This document shows, piece after piece, positions 1 through 12,279 of a DNA stretch of 60,000 nucleotides. The translations under genes and the position numbers were made by a program. The stretch lies in NCBI GenBank assembly GCA_009760855.2, contig WPIO01000043.1, positions 1,800,001-1,860,000 of the forward strand, read 5' to 3'. Below the pieces are notes generated by a model, which was given only the letters and a program-made list of their open reading frames with translations, was not told where the DNA came from and ran no database searches. Position 1 is the first letter of the stretch; each line of letters begins with the position of its first letter. Source of the DNA: Cristatella mucedo (Eukaryota > Bryozoa > Phylactolaemata > Cristatellidae).

Positions 1-429
1 GTGAGCAAAGAAACTTTTGCTTGCTGCTCTTCTGGTTGGCAAACAGTTGTAGATCGAATACAAGTAGACAAGTCTAGCTGCAGATTATTTCAGCTAAATG
101 TGAGTCGGCAGTTACGCATAGCTAAACGGAAGAAAAGTTGACTGTGGAGCTGATGTTTTGTCTTGTCATGTGCAATTTGGTACACAAACCATGATCCTGT
201 GCAAATTTAAAAGATGTATCATAGCGGAGCTAATTTATAGGGATACGTTGACTAATACTTGTCTAAGATACTTGTTTTCCGTGGCCAGGAACGTGATTAT
301 GTTGTAATTTGATTTACAATATTTATAACTTCTGCAGTGAGAATTTTAGCAAGAAATTCAGTGACAAAAAGGGTTGGAGGAAATTGAAACTGTAAAAACG
401 ATTAAGAAATGTAATGTAATGCATCTTCG
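1..429. other. Unassigned left edge
   Basis: No coding signature, RNA gene or recognisable repeat is seen. The window opens with a GTGAGC, which would fit a 5' splice site just after an exon outside the window, but six bases prove nothing. Confidence 0.4.
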
Positions 430-1470
430 TCTGTAACTCCACAAAGTCATAAAGACCATGTGGATGTTACGCAGGAGAGTTTTGTATAGCGCACTCACAG
501 CCTAAGCGGCTTTCGGTATGCATTCGTAGCCAACAGACTTCGTCTCACGCAACAAAGAGAAAGTGGGAAACACAGCAGAGTCAGGAGAACAGTTGAGGTA
601 GTGAGTAGCATAGAAGTAGCAGCTCAGGACCGCTGAAAAAAATGTGCCATAGTCGGCAGTTGGAGAGTAGTTGTCATTGTATAAGAATTGTGGAAATGAG
701 TTCCACAGTCTAGGACCTGCAGAGCTAAAGCTTCTGTCGCCAACTGTCTTTAAGCGGAGGAATGGGACAGCTAATTTATTGTCCACACAGGACCTCAGGG
801 CGCGAACAGGCTGAAACTGATGCAGCAGTTCAGCTAGGTACGAAGGAGCCAAGCCGTGGCAGGTCTTGTGGGTCAGCGTAAAAACTTTGCTCTGTATCCT
901 TTGCTCAACCGGCAACCATCCTAGCTCTTTCAGCAAAGGAGACACGTGCTCAAACCACTGGGACTTGAAAACCAGCCTTGCAGCCATATTCATTGTCCGC
1001 TGTAGTGGCATAATTGCTTTCTTTGGCAGCCCAGCCAAAAGGGAATTACAATAATCAAGCCGAGACAGAACTAAAGAGCTAGTTAAATTTTTTACAAGCC
1101 ACTGTGGGAGACAGCTCCTAATCCTGGATAGGGTTCGGACGTGATGGCTAGCTGTAGAGGCAGTCTTCTGAATGAAGCTTTTGAAATTGAGGCAGCTGTC
1201 GAATACGACACCTAGATTACGAGCACGTGGTGAAGGTCGTACAATAGCATCACCTATTAGAACAGCAAAGCCTTTTAATCCAGCCACACGCTTAGGGTGT
1301 CCTATGAGCAGCAGTTCGGTTTTATCGTCATTTAATTTCAGGAAGTTTTGTGTGACCTGTATGAAAATGAAAGCCTAGATTGTGCTTGGTGATTGCCAGT
1401 GAACCCAGGAGAATACACACTTTTGAAAAGTAGATGAAAAAGCAGGGATGCCGGCGTAAGACGCACGCTT
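430..1470 (-). pseudogene. LINE family A copy: C-terminal part of reverse transcriptase ORF
   Basis: A 5'-truncated CR1/L2-type non-LTR retrotransposon. An open frame of 261 codons (502-1287) carries the region after the catalytic palm, with the landmarks RLDYCNSLLAGLP, LGWLPVEQRIQSKVF and RLWNSFP that are usual at the C-terminus of these proteins. The same frame continues upstream to about 1340 (DDKTELLLIG), and a shifted frame near 1330-1430 still shows the stretch before the catalytic motif (HNLGFHF). Only part of the palm survives, so the copy is dead. Close relatives in this window lie at 3.1-4.06 kb, 47.8 kb and 54.5 kb. Family A differs from family B in its C-terminal sequence and 3' end. 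Confidence 0.85.
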
Positions 1471-1599
1471 TAGACTTTCTAGATGAACGCTGTTTTTTCA
1501 ATGCTCCGCAGTCTTTTACTGAGATATGGCGTAAACTACTACAGTGCAATGAAGTGAAAAACATTCAGGACAGAAGGCGTCAGATACGTTTTTAGGTTG

Positions 1600-1815
1600 T
1601 TGAAATCATCCATAAGGCTAGATCAATTTCTTGCCGACAAAATTGAAATGCGATCACAGAAATCTGAGATAAAGGAGTATTTGGTATTTGATGGGAGACT
1701 GACTACTGACACCACAGGTATCTTCTTATCAGGTGAAATCAAGACATTAGTTTGTAAGACAGCTTCGAGGGTACTGCCAGCGGCTTGAAATGAAAGGCCC
1801 AGCTTGTAATATATT
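1600..1815 (-). repeat. LINE family B endonuclease fragment
   Basis: The segment matches, by eye, the endonuclease region of the better LINE copy near 33.6-33.8 kb on the same strand, with shared stretches around the segment that reads AGAAATCTGAGATAAAGGAG on plus. It is a short broken piece with no usable frame. Confidence 0.65.
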
Positions 1816-1867
1816 GCAACTCAACCTCATGTTTTGAATGATCTAAAGTTGTGAAAGAAAAAGGGTA

Positions 1868-3110
1868 ATTTTAACGTTCGTTTTGACACCTTATCTGACA
1901 ACTTCTGCACCTAATTTCGTGCTCTGATTGACTCAGTGTCACTTCTGACTCGTGTGAATGGCCACTACTCACATCAAATGTAACACACTCGACCAAATTT
2001 TCTCATGCAACTGCACATTATAATTACTAATTATCAACAAATTCCGCTTAGCTGACCACATGCATATCTCACGAAGTCTTTAATTTGTGCCACCCTCTTC
2101 ATTGAAAACCTTCTGTAAATCGAGGAACCTTAAGACCCTTGACATCGGTGCTGTTCGTGCGGGATTAACTGCTTCGTCTCTGCAGCTCAATCACCCTTCT
2201 TACCTGTCGTCACGGGTATATTACTACTACCTGACGATACATGGCATGCTCGATGAGGTTGCACCTCTGACTAAGCAGAGTATGCTGCACCTTCGCTCAG
2301 ACGGACTTGGGTTTACCGCAGCCATTGAACTAGCTAGGTCCCCTAAGCTCAGGCTTGAGAGGGCGTACACAGTATCAGGAGCGACTGTCCACCAACAGTG
2401 AGAGAAGGACTTCTATGCATGTTTGCAATTGATCCTATCAAAGGCTAAACCAAGCTCATGCAAAAACGTAATTGGAAAAAAACATGCAAATACAAAAATC
2501 CTAATGTCGACGACGAACTCTTCCTTCACCACTGTCAAGTTAGCTTCTAACCTACTGATCCCTATGATGATAGAGCTTAAATCGCCTTTATCATCTTTGT
2601 CATGAAAACAGGCAAGATTAGAGAGGCTATCCGTAAGATGGAGGTATCCCACCAGGAATACCATGTCCCTCTTTTCCACGGTGCGCCCTGTGGTATACAT
2701 TCAAAGAGTTCACTAGTGACCTCGTCCTGAAGTTCATATCACAATAAAAAAGACAAATAATTATCAGGACCATAATCCCACTATCCTGCTTCTACGATAC
2801 TTTGATCTGCTGGTGCCCTGCTTAACTAGCATCGCAAATGTGTCATTAGCCTCAGGTCTTGTACCAAAATATTTCTAAAACTCTTTAGACAGGCCACTAC
2901 TCAAGAAATCAACAATAGAACAAGAGAATTTGAGAAATATCCACCCAATTTACTTTCTTCAGTTTCTCTTATGGACATTGGGACGAGTTGAGGCGGACCA
3001 GCTGAACTCATACCGTGGAACTTCAAACCTTTCTATTAAGTTCCATCCTGGTTGTATATCTAATGACGCCAGAGTCAGCATTGGTTCCGGTGTGTAATGA
3101 CCTATTTAGG
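1868..3110 (+). pseudogene. LINE family B fragment (endonuclease end to start of reverse transcriptase)
   Basis: Plus-strand remains of the CR1/L2-like LINE. It begins in the C-terminal half of the apurinic-type endonuclease domain; the open frame at 2087-2401 holds the linker with CKSRNLKTLDIGAVRAG and TKQSMLHL, which corresponds to the linker in the 31.5-34.5 kb copy. It runs, with many stops and shifts, to the first reverse transcriptase block around 3060-3110. A family A piece on the opposite strand follows directly at about 3125, so the copy was cut by a later insertion or rearrangement. Confidence 0.75.
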
Positions 3111-3124
3111 AATTCAAACTTAGC

Positions 3125-4060
3125 TATATGTGTTATAACGCATCTCCATATGTTATTCATTAGGCCACTAAGACTATGTGGGTGTTTCGTGGGAGAGTTT
3201 TGTATAGCCCACTCACAGCCTAAGCCGCTTTCGGCACACATTCAGTAGCCAACAGACTTCGTCATACGCAACGAAAAGAAAGTGAAAAGCATAGCAGAGT
3301 CAAGAGAGCAGTTAAGGTAGTGAGTAATCTGGAAGCGGCAGCTTAGGACGGTTGAAAAGAATGTGCCATAGTCGGCAGCAAGAGAGTAGTTGTAACGTAA
3401 GATCGCTTAGGCGCGTTCCACAGTGTAGGACCTGTAGAGCTAAAGATTCTGTGGCCAACGGTCTTTAAGCACACAATTGGAACAGCTACTTTATTGTACA
3501 TACAAGACCTGAGCGCACGAGGAGGTTAAACTGCTGGAGCAGTTCAGCTACGTATGGAGCAGCCAATCCATAGATGGCCTTGTGAATGAGGGTTAGAACT
3601 TTGCTCTGTATCCGTTGATCAACCTTCAGCCATCCCAGGTCTTTTAGCAAATGAGACACATAGTCCGACTCCTGGGATTTGAAAACTAGCCTTGAAGCGT
3701 TGTTCATGGCCAGCTGTAGGGACGTATCAGCTTTTTCGGCAGCCTAGCAGAAAGTTAGTTACAATAACTTAGCCCGCCACAGAACTAAGGAACTCACAAG
3801 TTTTTAGCAAGATATTGTGTAAGAGAGTGTTTAATATTAGATCGGGACCGGAAGTGATAGGTAGTTATAAAAGTGGTCTTCTGAACACTGGTTTTATAAT
3901 TTAGACAGTTTTCAAAGGCGGCATCTCATTTCCGAGCGCACAGTGAAGGTTGAACGGTGGTATCATTTAAAAGAAGAGGAAAGCCTCTCATTCAGCCACA
4001 CTCTTAAGGTGTACTCTGAGCTGCATTTCAGTGTTATCGAAATCTAGATGAAAGATATTT
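3125..4060 (-). pseudogene. LINE family A copy, degenerate
   Basis: A second family A copy, aligned by eye with 430-1370 over nearly its whole length: the shared 3' end with TTTTGTATAGCCCACTCACA, and the C-terminal open frame 3486-3707 with LVFKSQ and LGWLKVDQRIQSKVLTLIHK. Several shifts and stops break it. Confidence 0.75.
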
Positions 4061-4154
4061 CCCGACCTCCAGGATCAAGGATCGGCCAGGGAAGCGTTCA
4101 ATAGATCTTTTGTTGCAGAAGATTTCAGCGGCTTAAATGCAAACGACATTAACG

Positions 4155-7100
4155 CATTTCACTTAGCTCCCTCAGAGAACTTAATCTCTCTAGACACATT
4201 AAATTTGCTGCAAAGGAAACACGATTGAACGGTTAGCGATAGTAGGCCCAATTAATGGAGGGAACAACATGGCTCGGATTGAAATGCACTGGGTCAGCAT
4301 GCAAGTTTGCTTAGTGGCACCATGGACAGTGTCAGCACGGATAACCAAATAACGGAAGCATCACCAGGACCCACTAAAATGCTGTAATAAATCCATGCAT
4401 TAGTAGTTTCCTTTTACATGTGGACAAGTCCAGACAGCTAGTGCCTCAAGCCGGAAGTGAGTTCCATGCTTTGGAAGCATAACTACCTAAACACGAGGCC
4501 TTCAAAGGTTTTGGGATTTTTAACAGGTATGGATGGGTAAATAGATTCCGAAAAGCGGGACCTACGATGTGTCGTCCAGTGGGACAGTAGTTCTGATAGA
4601 TAGGCTGGAGCAAAAAAATGAATGGGTTTAAAAGTGCTGGAAAAACCTAAATTTTGATGCCTTGCTTGACTGGGAGCCAGTGTAGGTCTGCGGGAAGCAG
4701 TGTGATGTGGCAACTGCAAGGCTCACGACAGACAAACCTAGCAACAGAATTTTGCACCAGCTGCAAGCCCCTGATTGCACCTGCCGGTAGACCAGCAAGC
4801 ATTGAGTTACAGAAGTCAAGACGGAATGACACATATGTGTGAACCAATTTAGAATGGACATCCTTGGCTAAAGAAGTCAGAATTTTAGTGATGTTATGTA
4901 GCTAAAAGTAGGCTGAATTGACTGTGGAGCTGAAGCCGTCATTTAATACAAGGTCACTTTGGAGCATGAAACCTAGATTATGGGCAGAATTAGCAAGAAA
5001 TGTGCTGGCAGATCAGATTTTGAGAGTAAGCCTTTCCGAGTTGTGAATCACACTTCCTTTGCCCATAAATAGTAAGCTGTTTTTATCATCATTCAATTTA
5101 AGAAATGTGGCATCCATCCATGTGCGTTGTCATCCATACATGCAGCAAGGGAGTTGAGAGAAATCGGCTTGCAAGAGGGCTGGGAAGGATGAAAGCAAAT
5201 GTACAACTTAGTTTCATCTGCATAGACATGAAAGCCTAGATTGTGCTTGGCCACCACATCGGCAAGAGGAAAAGTATATACCATGAAAAGTGGCAGACCA
5301 AGCACGGAGATATGGAGTACCCTATATTTCAGAGGTTCCTCGGATGATCTTTGTCTATTCAGATAAACACTCTGGAGTCTCTCACGGATTTAAAACCTGA
5401 ACCATTGCAAACAAGTACCAGTGATGCCTAGTCGTGATGAGAGCCACTGAAGAAGGACTAGATAATCGATAGTATCAAAAGCTAGCGAAAGATCTATTAA
5501 AACGAGCAGAGATGCTCTATCTAAGTCTGCATTCCACATTATGTCGTCATAAACCCGAAGCAATGTTAATGCTGTACAGTGATTAACTCTAAACAGACTG
5601 GAACTTACTAGCAAGGCTCATAGTTTTGATATTTTTAGTTCAGCTGGTCCGTCACGACTCGTTCTAGTGTCTTTGATAGAAACGGTAGAAAGAAGACTGT
5701 GCTGCAGTTGCTCAAGTTCTCTTTTTATAGCGTCGCTTTCATGTGTAGTGACCTGACTACAGCCTTTGGAAGGTGCTGGGACATGCCCTTAGGCATATTT
5801 ACGACATACTGACACTTTCACGACATATTTATGGTGTTAGTTATGAATGCAGCAGCAGATCAATGCATTGAAAAAGCAGGACGATGGGAATAGGATCCGA
5901 ACTAGTTGTCTTCTTTGATCAGGATATGAACTTCAGCACGAGGTTACTAGTGACCTGCTTGAATGTAAACATTCAGGTTCCGCACGGAATCGAGGGACCT
6001 AATTCTAGGGGGACGCTACCGTCCTAGGGATGGACTCCCTGATCCTGTTTTCCTGTTGAAAAAGAAGCCAGAGAAACGATCAGCTAAATCGTCACAGGGA
6101 TCACTCAGTGAGGAGGATCACTCGGTTAGGAGATGGATGATCGTCGACTTAAGCATTTTTTGATGGGGCATCTGTGTATCAACAAGTTGTTTTTATTGAA
6201 TACAGACTTGGCTTTTGCTCGGATCGATTCGAACGATCTACAGTAGTTCTCATATGCTCGTTGACGGACAGTCAGTCCTAATCCACTTAGGCTTTTTAAG
6301 CTTGAGCTTACGAGACTTAGCTAGACTTCTGTCTGTGGTAAATCATTAGCCGTCTGTATGGGAGTGCACAGTGGGCATTGCTAAAGGTTAACACCTGTCG
6401 AGCACGACAACTAGTGTGGTGTTGTAGCAATCTACTAATGATGACAAGTCAGAAGGACAATTGAGCAGCTGTGGTAAAGCCGATATTCTCACAGGGGTAT
6501 CGCCGACGTCAATGGCCTTGAGGTTTTGTAATTCACAGGTGATTTGAGATGAGGAGAAGGAGGTCGCACATTGAAGTGTGAATGATACATGCATGCGGTC
6601 GGATAAGCAAGATTTAGTAATAATTGGTGATGATAAAGGGCAGTGATTTAAGAAAATGTGGTCCAGTATTTGACCCTTGATATGAGCAGGGCGAAGCACA
6701 TGAGCAACGAGAGGCAGTGAGTCAGTCAGTGCACGAAATTCAGTGCTGAAAGTTTCAGATGAGTTTTCGAAATGAATAAGAAAATCACCTTTAATGATCA
6801 AGGACAGATTTCTTGTGCGCATAATCAAAATCTCGTCCGTGAGGCCAGAAAAAAATATTGGATAAAAGACGACTTGGTACCTGGTGGGCGACAGACTACT
6901 GCCACTATCGATAGCTTGTTGTAGGGTGAAATGAAGAAAATTGCTTGGAAAAACTGCTTCGAGGGTACTGCAAATGACTTAAAGTTGAAGTGTGAGTGCA
7001 TGATAACAGCGAATTGAACTCAATTTGTCCATTGATCTAGGGGTGCGACAGAAGAACAAGTCAGCCAGAGTAGCCTCTGTAGTTGTTGGGCAGTTTGCTG

Positions 7101-7735
7101 ATTTTAGCCAAGTTGCAGTCAAAGCGAATAGGTCCAGACCTTTTTCTTTAGTAATAAGGTCCCTTCTTACTGGGAGTTTATTGCATTTGAACAAGGATTC
7201 TAAAGACCTGAGTTACTATGAGCCGCATGAGGTATAACAGCAGGCCTCATAACCATAAAATTAGAGAGATCCACTGTGACGCTTGAGAAAGAACGTTCTG
7301 AGCGGATCGAGGCAGTGTTGCGAATACCGAACGGCGGGTCTTGAGCACGCAGGTCTCGTTAAGTGAGTGGCGTCTCAGCTAGCGGCTCTCTCGGACGCTT
7401 TTCTTTTGTTGATGCCTACTTTATGGATCTTGGCGACAGCAGTACCGTCTAGGAATGCATCTGCACTTCGAAAAAGAAGCGATCATAGGTTCCCATGATT
7501 TTATATAACATGCAGGTTAGTAGTCGCTGGTATTTCTAACCCGGCGTGGGAGACTTGGCAGCCTGAAGCAGAAGGGGGTTGTATGGCTGTAGGTACGTAA
7601 TTTCCCACACCCTAGGACCAAACAAAAACAGGTAAGCTTTAAACAGGTCTTAGCTGTATATGTTTCCGTATACGATGTTTTCAAAAATTGTGGTTTTCGG
7701 AAGAATTATGCGATGGACAAGAAACGCCTGTAAGT
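4155..7735 (-). mobile_element. Near full-length but broken LINE family B element (CR1/L2-like)
   Basis: From 3' to 5' on the minus strand: the hairpin-like tail at 4155-4210, the 3' untranslated region around 4255-4460, the C-terminal region after the palm (4480-4860), reverse transcriptase remains (5090-5640), the linker and endonuclease C-terminus (6388-6828, with HIKGQILDHIFLNHC and LSDRMHVSF), the endonuclease N-terminal part (6979-7194, with LDLFALTATWLKS) and a 5' leader to about 7735. The leader matches that of the copy ending near 34.54 kb. The endonuclease motif has ALTATW where the other copy has ALTETW, so the glutamate is lost. Many stops and shifts make it inactive. Its 5' end is only about 130 bases from the Ly6-type exon at 7864. 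Confidence 0.8.
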
Positions 7736-7863
7736 TCGCTCGGTACATCACAGCAGCAGTACCATATAGAAGAATCAGAAAAATGCTGTTGGCAACTAGA
7801 GCTCACATCCCCCATGACTAAATGGCATGGTCTTTGATGAAGCGTGACTGCTTTATATTTCAG

Positions 7864-7998
7864 CTGCCACCATTTGCTATAGCTGTTCGAGCATTACTAC
7901 GAGCTCTTGTGGACATCTGTTTGACTACTCCAAAGTTAGCCTCTCTCGGTGTAAGTCCGGAACATGCTATACGAAAATCAAGCTACGAGATGGAACGA
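7864..7998 (+). CDS. Ly6/uPAR-type three-finger protein, exon with first half of the LU domain
   Basis: Exon with a clean 3' splice site (TTTCAG before 7864) and 5' splice site (GTAAGT from 7999). Read in phase 1 it gives 44 codons with CYSCSSITTSSCGHLF and SRCKSGTCYTKIKL. This is the usual first half of an LU domain: a CYxC start, a cysteine before the first finger tip, and a C-x3-GTCYT-like strand. The next exon continues in the same phase with the remaining cysteines. LU proteins are small disulfide-rich extracellular proteins, often GPI-anchored, that act as receptors or modulators at the cell surface. A signal-peptide exon with the start codon must lie upstream. It was not found; about 130 bases upstream the broken LINE begins. 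Confidence 0.85.
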
Positions 7999-8095
7999 GT
8001 AAGTTTCACAGCTGTAAAATCTAAATAATTTTATTAATTATCAAAATTGAATTAGAGGAACTGATTGATAATTCATAAATTAAATAATTTTTCAG
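7999..8095 (+). other. Intron of the Ly6/uPAR-type gene
   Basis: A 97-base phase 1 intron, AT-rich, with GTAAGT at the 5' end and a pyrimidine tract ending TTTTTCAG at the 3' end. The position inside the LU domain and phase 1 are common for this family. Confidence 0.85.
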
Positions 8096-8382
8096 GTCCT
8101 GTCTACGAAAGGGGCTGCGCCATCGGTACTAAAGTGATTCCAGCATGTTTAAACGAAGCGGAGGAGATTGGCGTGAATGATGTTGGTTACAACGTGACTT
8201 CTTGCTACTGTTCAAAATACTTTTGTAACTACATTACTGATTCAGTTTTGAGCTCGTGTAAAATCAATGGAGCCAACAGATCTAGCCCTGGTGATGTTAG
8301 AAATGAGGCTAGAATAATCATTTCCCAGGCACCTAGCATCATGATGTTTTCCTTAAGTGTTGGTGTCATTTGCCGCATCTGA
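8096..8382 (+). CDS. Ly6/uPAR-type protein, terminal exon with second half of LU domain and GPI-type tail
   Basis: Joined in phase 1 to 7864-7998, this exon gives GCAIGTKVIPAC, then the family signature CYCSKYFCN (the CC-x4-CN type end of an LU domain with one residue between the first two cysteines), a further C, a polar stretch with NGANRSSPGD, and a hydrophobic C-terminus (APSIMMFSLSVGVICRI) ending at a TGA (8380-8382). A hydrophobic tail with no charged residues before the last few is typical of a GPI-attachment signal, with the small polar residues before it as the likely attachment site. So the product is probably a secreted, membrane-tethered surface protein. An AATAAA at 8790-8795 could serve as polyadenylation signal. 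Confidence 0.87.
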
Positions 8383-9960
8383 ACGGCTGAAGGAAGAAGA
8401 TGGATAAGACTTCATGTAACTTTGCTGTAATTGTCACTCATCCATTTGGGAACACTTAGTATGCGCAGCTCTGAACAAATATTGACTAGCTACAACTACC
8501 TGGACTCATTTCTTAAATGAGAGTGAGGCAGTGACACAATTTATTAACTTAATTAAACACGATTTAGGATGTTTAAGCCTGGGATGCACTAAGCCATGCT
8601 CAAGTGTGACACCCTTCACGGAAGCTCAGCCAGGTGTTTGTGAGGCAAGTGTATTTGATCTGCAGCTGGATTCAGCCGAAAGCATCGATGCCGTCATTGA
8701 AGCAACAAAATTGAACTTAGGATGGTTTTCTGTGAGCATGCTTCAACGGGTATCTCCGTGCGCAGAGCCGTGGAGATTGTTTTCCATGAAATAAAAACGT
8801 AAAAGAATGCAGCGTGTTGGGTTCAGGCTTGAAACCAGCTTCGCAAGTGACGTGTCGGATAATGATATAGGAATTTTTATAGATTTCCTAGATTTCTACG
8901 CCCAGAAGCTTAGACAAAATCCACGGACTCCTTTTTAACTCTTAAACAGACTTATGGTGGCAGTCAGACCGAAAGCAAACTGATAAGGCGGTCAATTATT
9001 GACAAGCCTGCACTGAGAGGCCTTACTAACAGGAAATTAGTGGTTTGGCAGGCAGATTTCCCCCCTTGTTCGTTGAGAATGAGATCCCGTAAAATCTAAT
9101 GTCACACATTTTCGTCGTGCTTTTTTTTTGGTTAAGTTTCTGTTGCCTATCCATCTTTACGCTTCTGTAGTACGCCGTTAAGCAGCCTCAGATGGTTCTG
9201 AGGTTCGGCTTAATTTTTTCTAGTGAGAACTTGGTATCTTTATTCTGACACTGGATATTGATTTCCGTTCATTAAAATATTGAACTAGTGCGAAGTTACA
9301 GTTCGAACATAATCAGCAGCAATATATCAAAACTGTTATCACAGACTTTTTACTGTAACCGGGAATATTTTGAAGACGCCAATTCAGTTACGCCAAGTCG
9401 TGGCAAATGAGCACAGGAAGTAATAGTGATGTCTCTTTTGGCTCTGTGCAGATAAGGCGAGCTAATGGAATGCCATTCACCCCAGTTGAGACATCCCATT
9501 CAAGAAATCAGTATTAAAGTTATTAAAGTCCTAAAATTTCAATGCTAAATGTCAATATTGAGGGTTAGCGAAGCTCACGTAACATACAAATTAGTAAATG
9601 TTAACAGTAACATTGAGAATAATACTACATCCGTATAACGCTTTCAGAAAACTGAATAAAATTTCTAGGAACTTTATAAATTCCGTATAAAAAGTATTAA
9701 CAAACTATTGGTGGTAAAATCCGCCAGCACCTTCCACAGTTGAAGCTGGCATATTCGTACGAAAGATGAGTCCCTAAGTAGTTTGAATGGCTAAGTAAGT
9801 CCTTGGTGGGTCTTGGTCATTCGTTCTTTGAGTGCATATACCGGCTTACACTATTAGTGCAACTTGCGGATGTTACCTCCAGTATTCGGTAGTGCTTTCT
9901 ATACTGTACAGCATCCGTTAAGTCCAAAGAAAGAGATTCAGTTGCCTTAGGGCGCCATAC
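8383..9960. other. Ly6-gene 3' untranslated region and unassigned DNA
   Basis: The first 400 bases are probably 3' untranslated region. An open frame at 8531-8794 (+) resembles nothing known to me and overlaps the likely polyadenylation signal. From 8800 to 9960 I see no gene, RNA or clear repeat. Confidence 0.4.
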
Positions 9961-9965
9961 AAATG

Positions 9966-10110
9966 TATTATTATTATTATTATTATATAGCAAGCACCTT
10001 TCTTGGCCAAAGCAGCAGGCAGCCAAGCCACGCGGGTCAAGACGCCAAGCTGAGCCATGTGGGACTGAACCTGACCAAGTCAACTTGGCTCTCGGCCTCT
10101 GGCTCTCGGC
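9966..10110 (-). repeat. Possible short retroelement with (ATT)n tail
   Basis: On the minus strand a GC-rich segment with a B-box-like GGTTCAGTCCC near 10065 ends in a TATAATAATAATAATAAT tail (plus strand 9967-9988). The tail suggests a SINE or LINE 3' end. No convincing A box was found, so the class is open. Confidence 0.35.
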
Positions 10111-10124
10111 CTTAGTGGAGGCTA

Positions 10125-10400
10125 AAGAAAAAGCTCTGCTCTGCTAATGATTTTACTTATACATTTGTTTAGGCCATCCGAGAACTTATTCCCTTTGTTA
10201 GAGACTCTACATTTGCTGTAAAGGAGGCACGACCGTCTGGTCAGTGGTGGCATGAACAATGACATAAAGAATAACTTGCTTGCTTGGTTTAAAGTTTGAA
10301 CCCCGATATGAATAGGGTCATCCATATGAGCCGCAATAAAAAACGTGTCAGTCACTGCTCAAATTTTGCCGCTTATGGCATCAGACAGCCTATCAAATTG
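10125..10400 (-). repeat. LINE family B endonuclease fragment
   Basis: The minus-strand frame 10122-10355 contains AHMDDPIHIGVQTLNQ, corresponding to the HGPTHIKGHTLDQ stretch of the endonuclease in the copy near 33.5 kb. Nothing else of the element is recognisable here. Confidence 0.6.
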
Positions 10401-11112
10401 AATGGTGCAATCACCTAAAGTGTCGCAGTTTTGCCACGCACATAAATCTAATAAAAACTTTAGAAAAAACCAGCGGAAAGCCCGTCCATCCTATAATGCT
10501 GATTCCAAGCGCTCAGATAGTATCAGCAGCTACCATCGGCTCGAAAGAAGCCGTTCAAAGTGGATAATCCTAATTATAGGAACCGTCTTCACGTGACGCG
10601 TTTCGCCGCACGAGTAAATTTAATCAACGCTTTTAAAAAAGCTAGCCCTGCCCGTCCGTTCAGCTCATCCCTCCTACATTGCATTTCTGATGGCTCCAAG
10701 TTTCCAAGAAAGAAAATCCAAATTCAATCACTAGCGACAACGTTACTAAAGCGTAAACTTAAGTTCGACTTCACCTGGGTGGCAGCTAGGCAATTATTTT
10801 TTTTATAAAATGTTTCAGCCTGCAGTTAAAGATATGATATTCATTAGTGCTGGCACATTATGCAATCCGGTCAGCCACTGGCGGAACAATGAAAGCTGGC
10901 GGGGGAACTAGTTCATTTAGCTGCAGGAATTCACTGCCACAAGTCGGTGGACCCGTCAGAAGTTAACGGATGAGCTTCAGGGTGTCAGTAAAAGTAAAAA
11001 CAAAATTAACATCTACACCAAATATGCATTACATGCAAGTGTCGATGTTGTATAGCAAAGTATAAATAGTGTCATGTATGCATTTTTAGCTACAAGAGAA
11101 AATTCTTTGAGC

Positions 11113-11116
<4 letters not shown>
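10401..11116. other. Unassigned
   Basis: Two overlapping plus-strand frames (10402-10596, 10560-10808) show no family features and may be chance or decayed repeat. Nothing else is recognised. Confidence 0.3.
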
Positions 11117-11211
<95 letters not shown>

Positions 11212-11212
11212 G
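11117..11212. repeat. (CA)n(TA)n compound microsatellite
   Basis: About 73 bases of CA repeats run directly into about 22 bases of TA repeats. Confidence 0.98.
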
Positions 11213-11935
11213 GAACATAATTTTTTGTTAAAGCCGTATTTGGCTGAGCCTCAGTGCAATACTTGACCTAGAATTATCTTAAAGGTCATCAGCAGAGCAA
11301 CATCGCAGCTGTGGTTAAATAAAACTATAGCTTATTTTGTCATTTTTCTTTGAGCCAATTTGCATGCTATTCGTTTGATTGGTCTTTGTACAGGATCAAT
11401 ACATGTTTTGTTGCGGGTAAATCCTATTTGCTGGGTGGAATAATTCCCACTACTGTTGGACTGACCCCAACTAAAAAATTCATCACTTCATGGTTCACAG
11501 CTCACAAAAGTTAGGCATTAAGTAGGAGTGCTTCACAAGAAAATATTTATTTCTTTATTCAAGAAAAACCTAATGGCTCACATATACATCCATTTAATAA
11601 CGTCATCGTGCCCAAGTGAGACAAAATACGTCCAACGCCTATTATATCAAAGTCTAAAGGCTGCTTCCGGTGTAAACATGATCCAGAAAATAATTTGCTT
11701 ATACTTCTTTAGCCTACGCATCACCCACCAGGAATTTTGATCATATTCTCGTGCTTTTCTCTTTTAAAAGGCACAAAGTAGTGGAGCTTTTATCAAGTGA
11801 GTTATTATTATTATTATTATTACAATGATTTTCTCAACGGGAATGATTTAGAAATCACAGACTTGCAGAGATGAAGATTTTTTCTTCGTAATTAGATTGG
11901 AGTATAATGCATTCATACAGACTAGAATCCAATAC

Positions 11936-11936
<1 letters not shown>
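11213..11936. other. Unassigned stretch with a short (TTA)n
   Basis: No gene is recognised. A small TTA repeat lies at 11804-11821. It is the last host-like stretch before the TA tract and viral block. Confidence 0.35.
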
Positions 11937-12030
<94 letters not shown>

Positions 12031-12037
12031 TATACAC

Positions 12038-12068
<31 letters not shown>

Positions 12069-12085
12069 CACATATACATATACAC

Positions 12086-12129
<44 letters not shown>
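11937..12129. repeat. Long (TA)n microsatellite with inner 27-base period
   Basis: About 190 bases of TA repeat. It contains two near-copies of a unit with CACATATACATATACACATA, at 12020-12040 and 12068-12088, so part of the tract has expanded as a higher-order unit. It sits about 150 bases from the first recognisable viral coding sequence. The predicted YIYIYI proteins here are artefacts. Confidence 0.97.
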
Positions 12130-12279
12130 CCAGATGCTCGAACACCCATAACACCTAATAACGTCATTAGCCGAGTTGTTTTATTTGTCTTTGAGTAAGA
12201 TGTTGATAGATTTATAATTGAATTTATAGACAGGATTCATTGAGATTGTTATTACTTCTGTTATTTTTTTTTAACTGTT

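Noticed and set aside
866-1378. Plus-strand frames opposite the family A LINE
   Set aside because: They are antisense shadows of the RT frame at 502-1287.
11855-12167. Long open frames encoding alternating Tyr-Ile repeats
   Set aside because: They are translations of the TA microsatellite in several frames and both strands.
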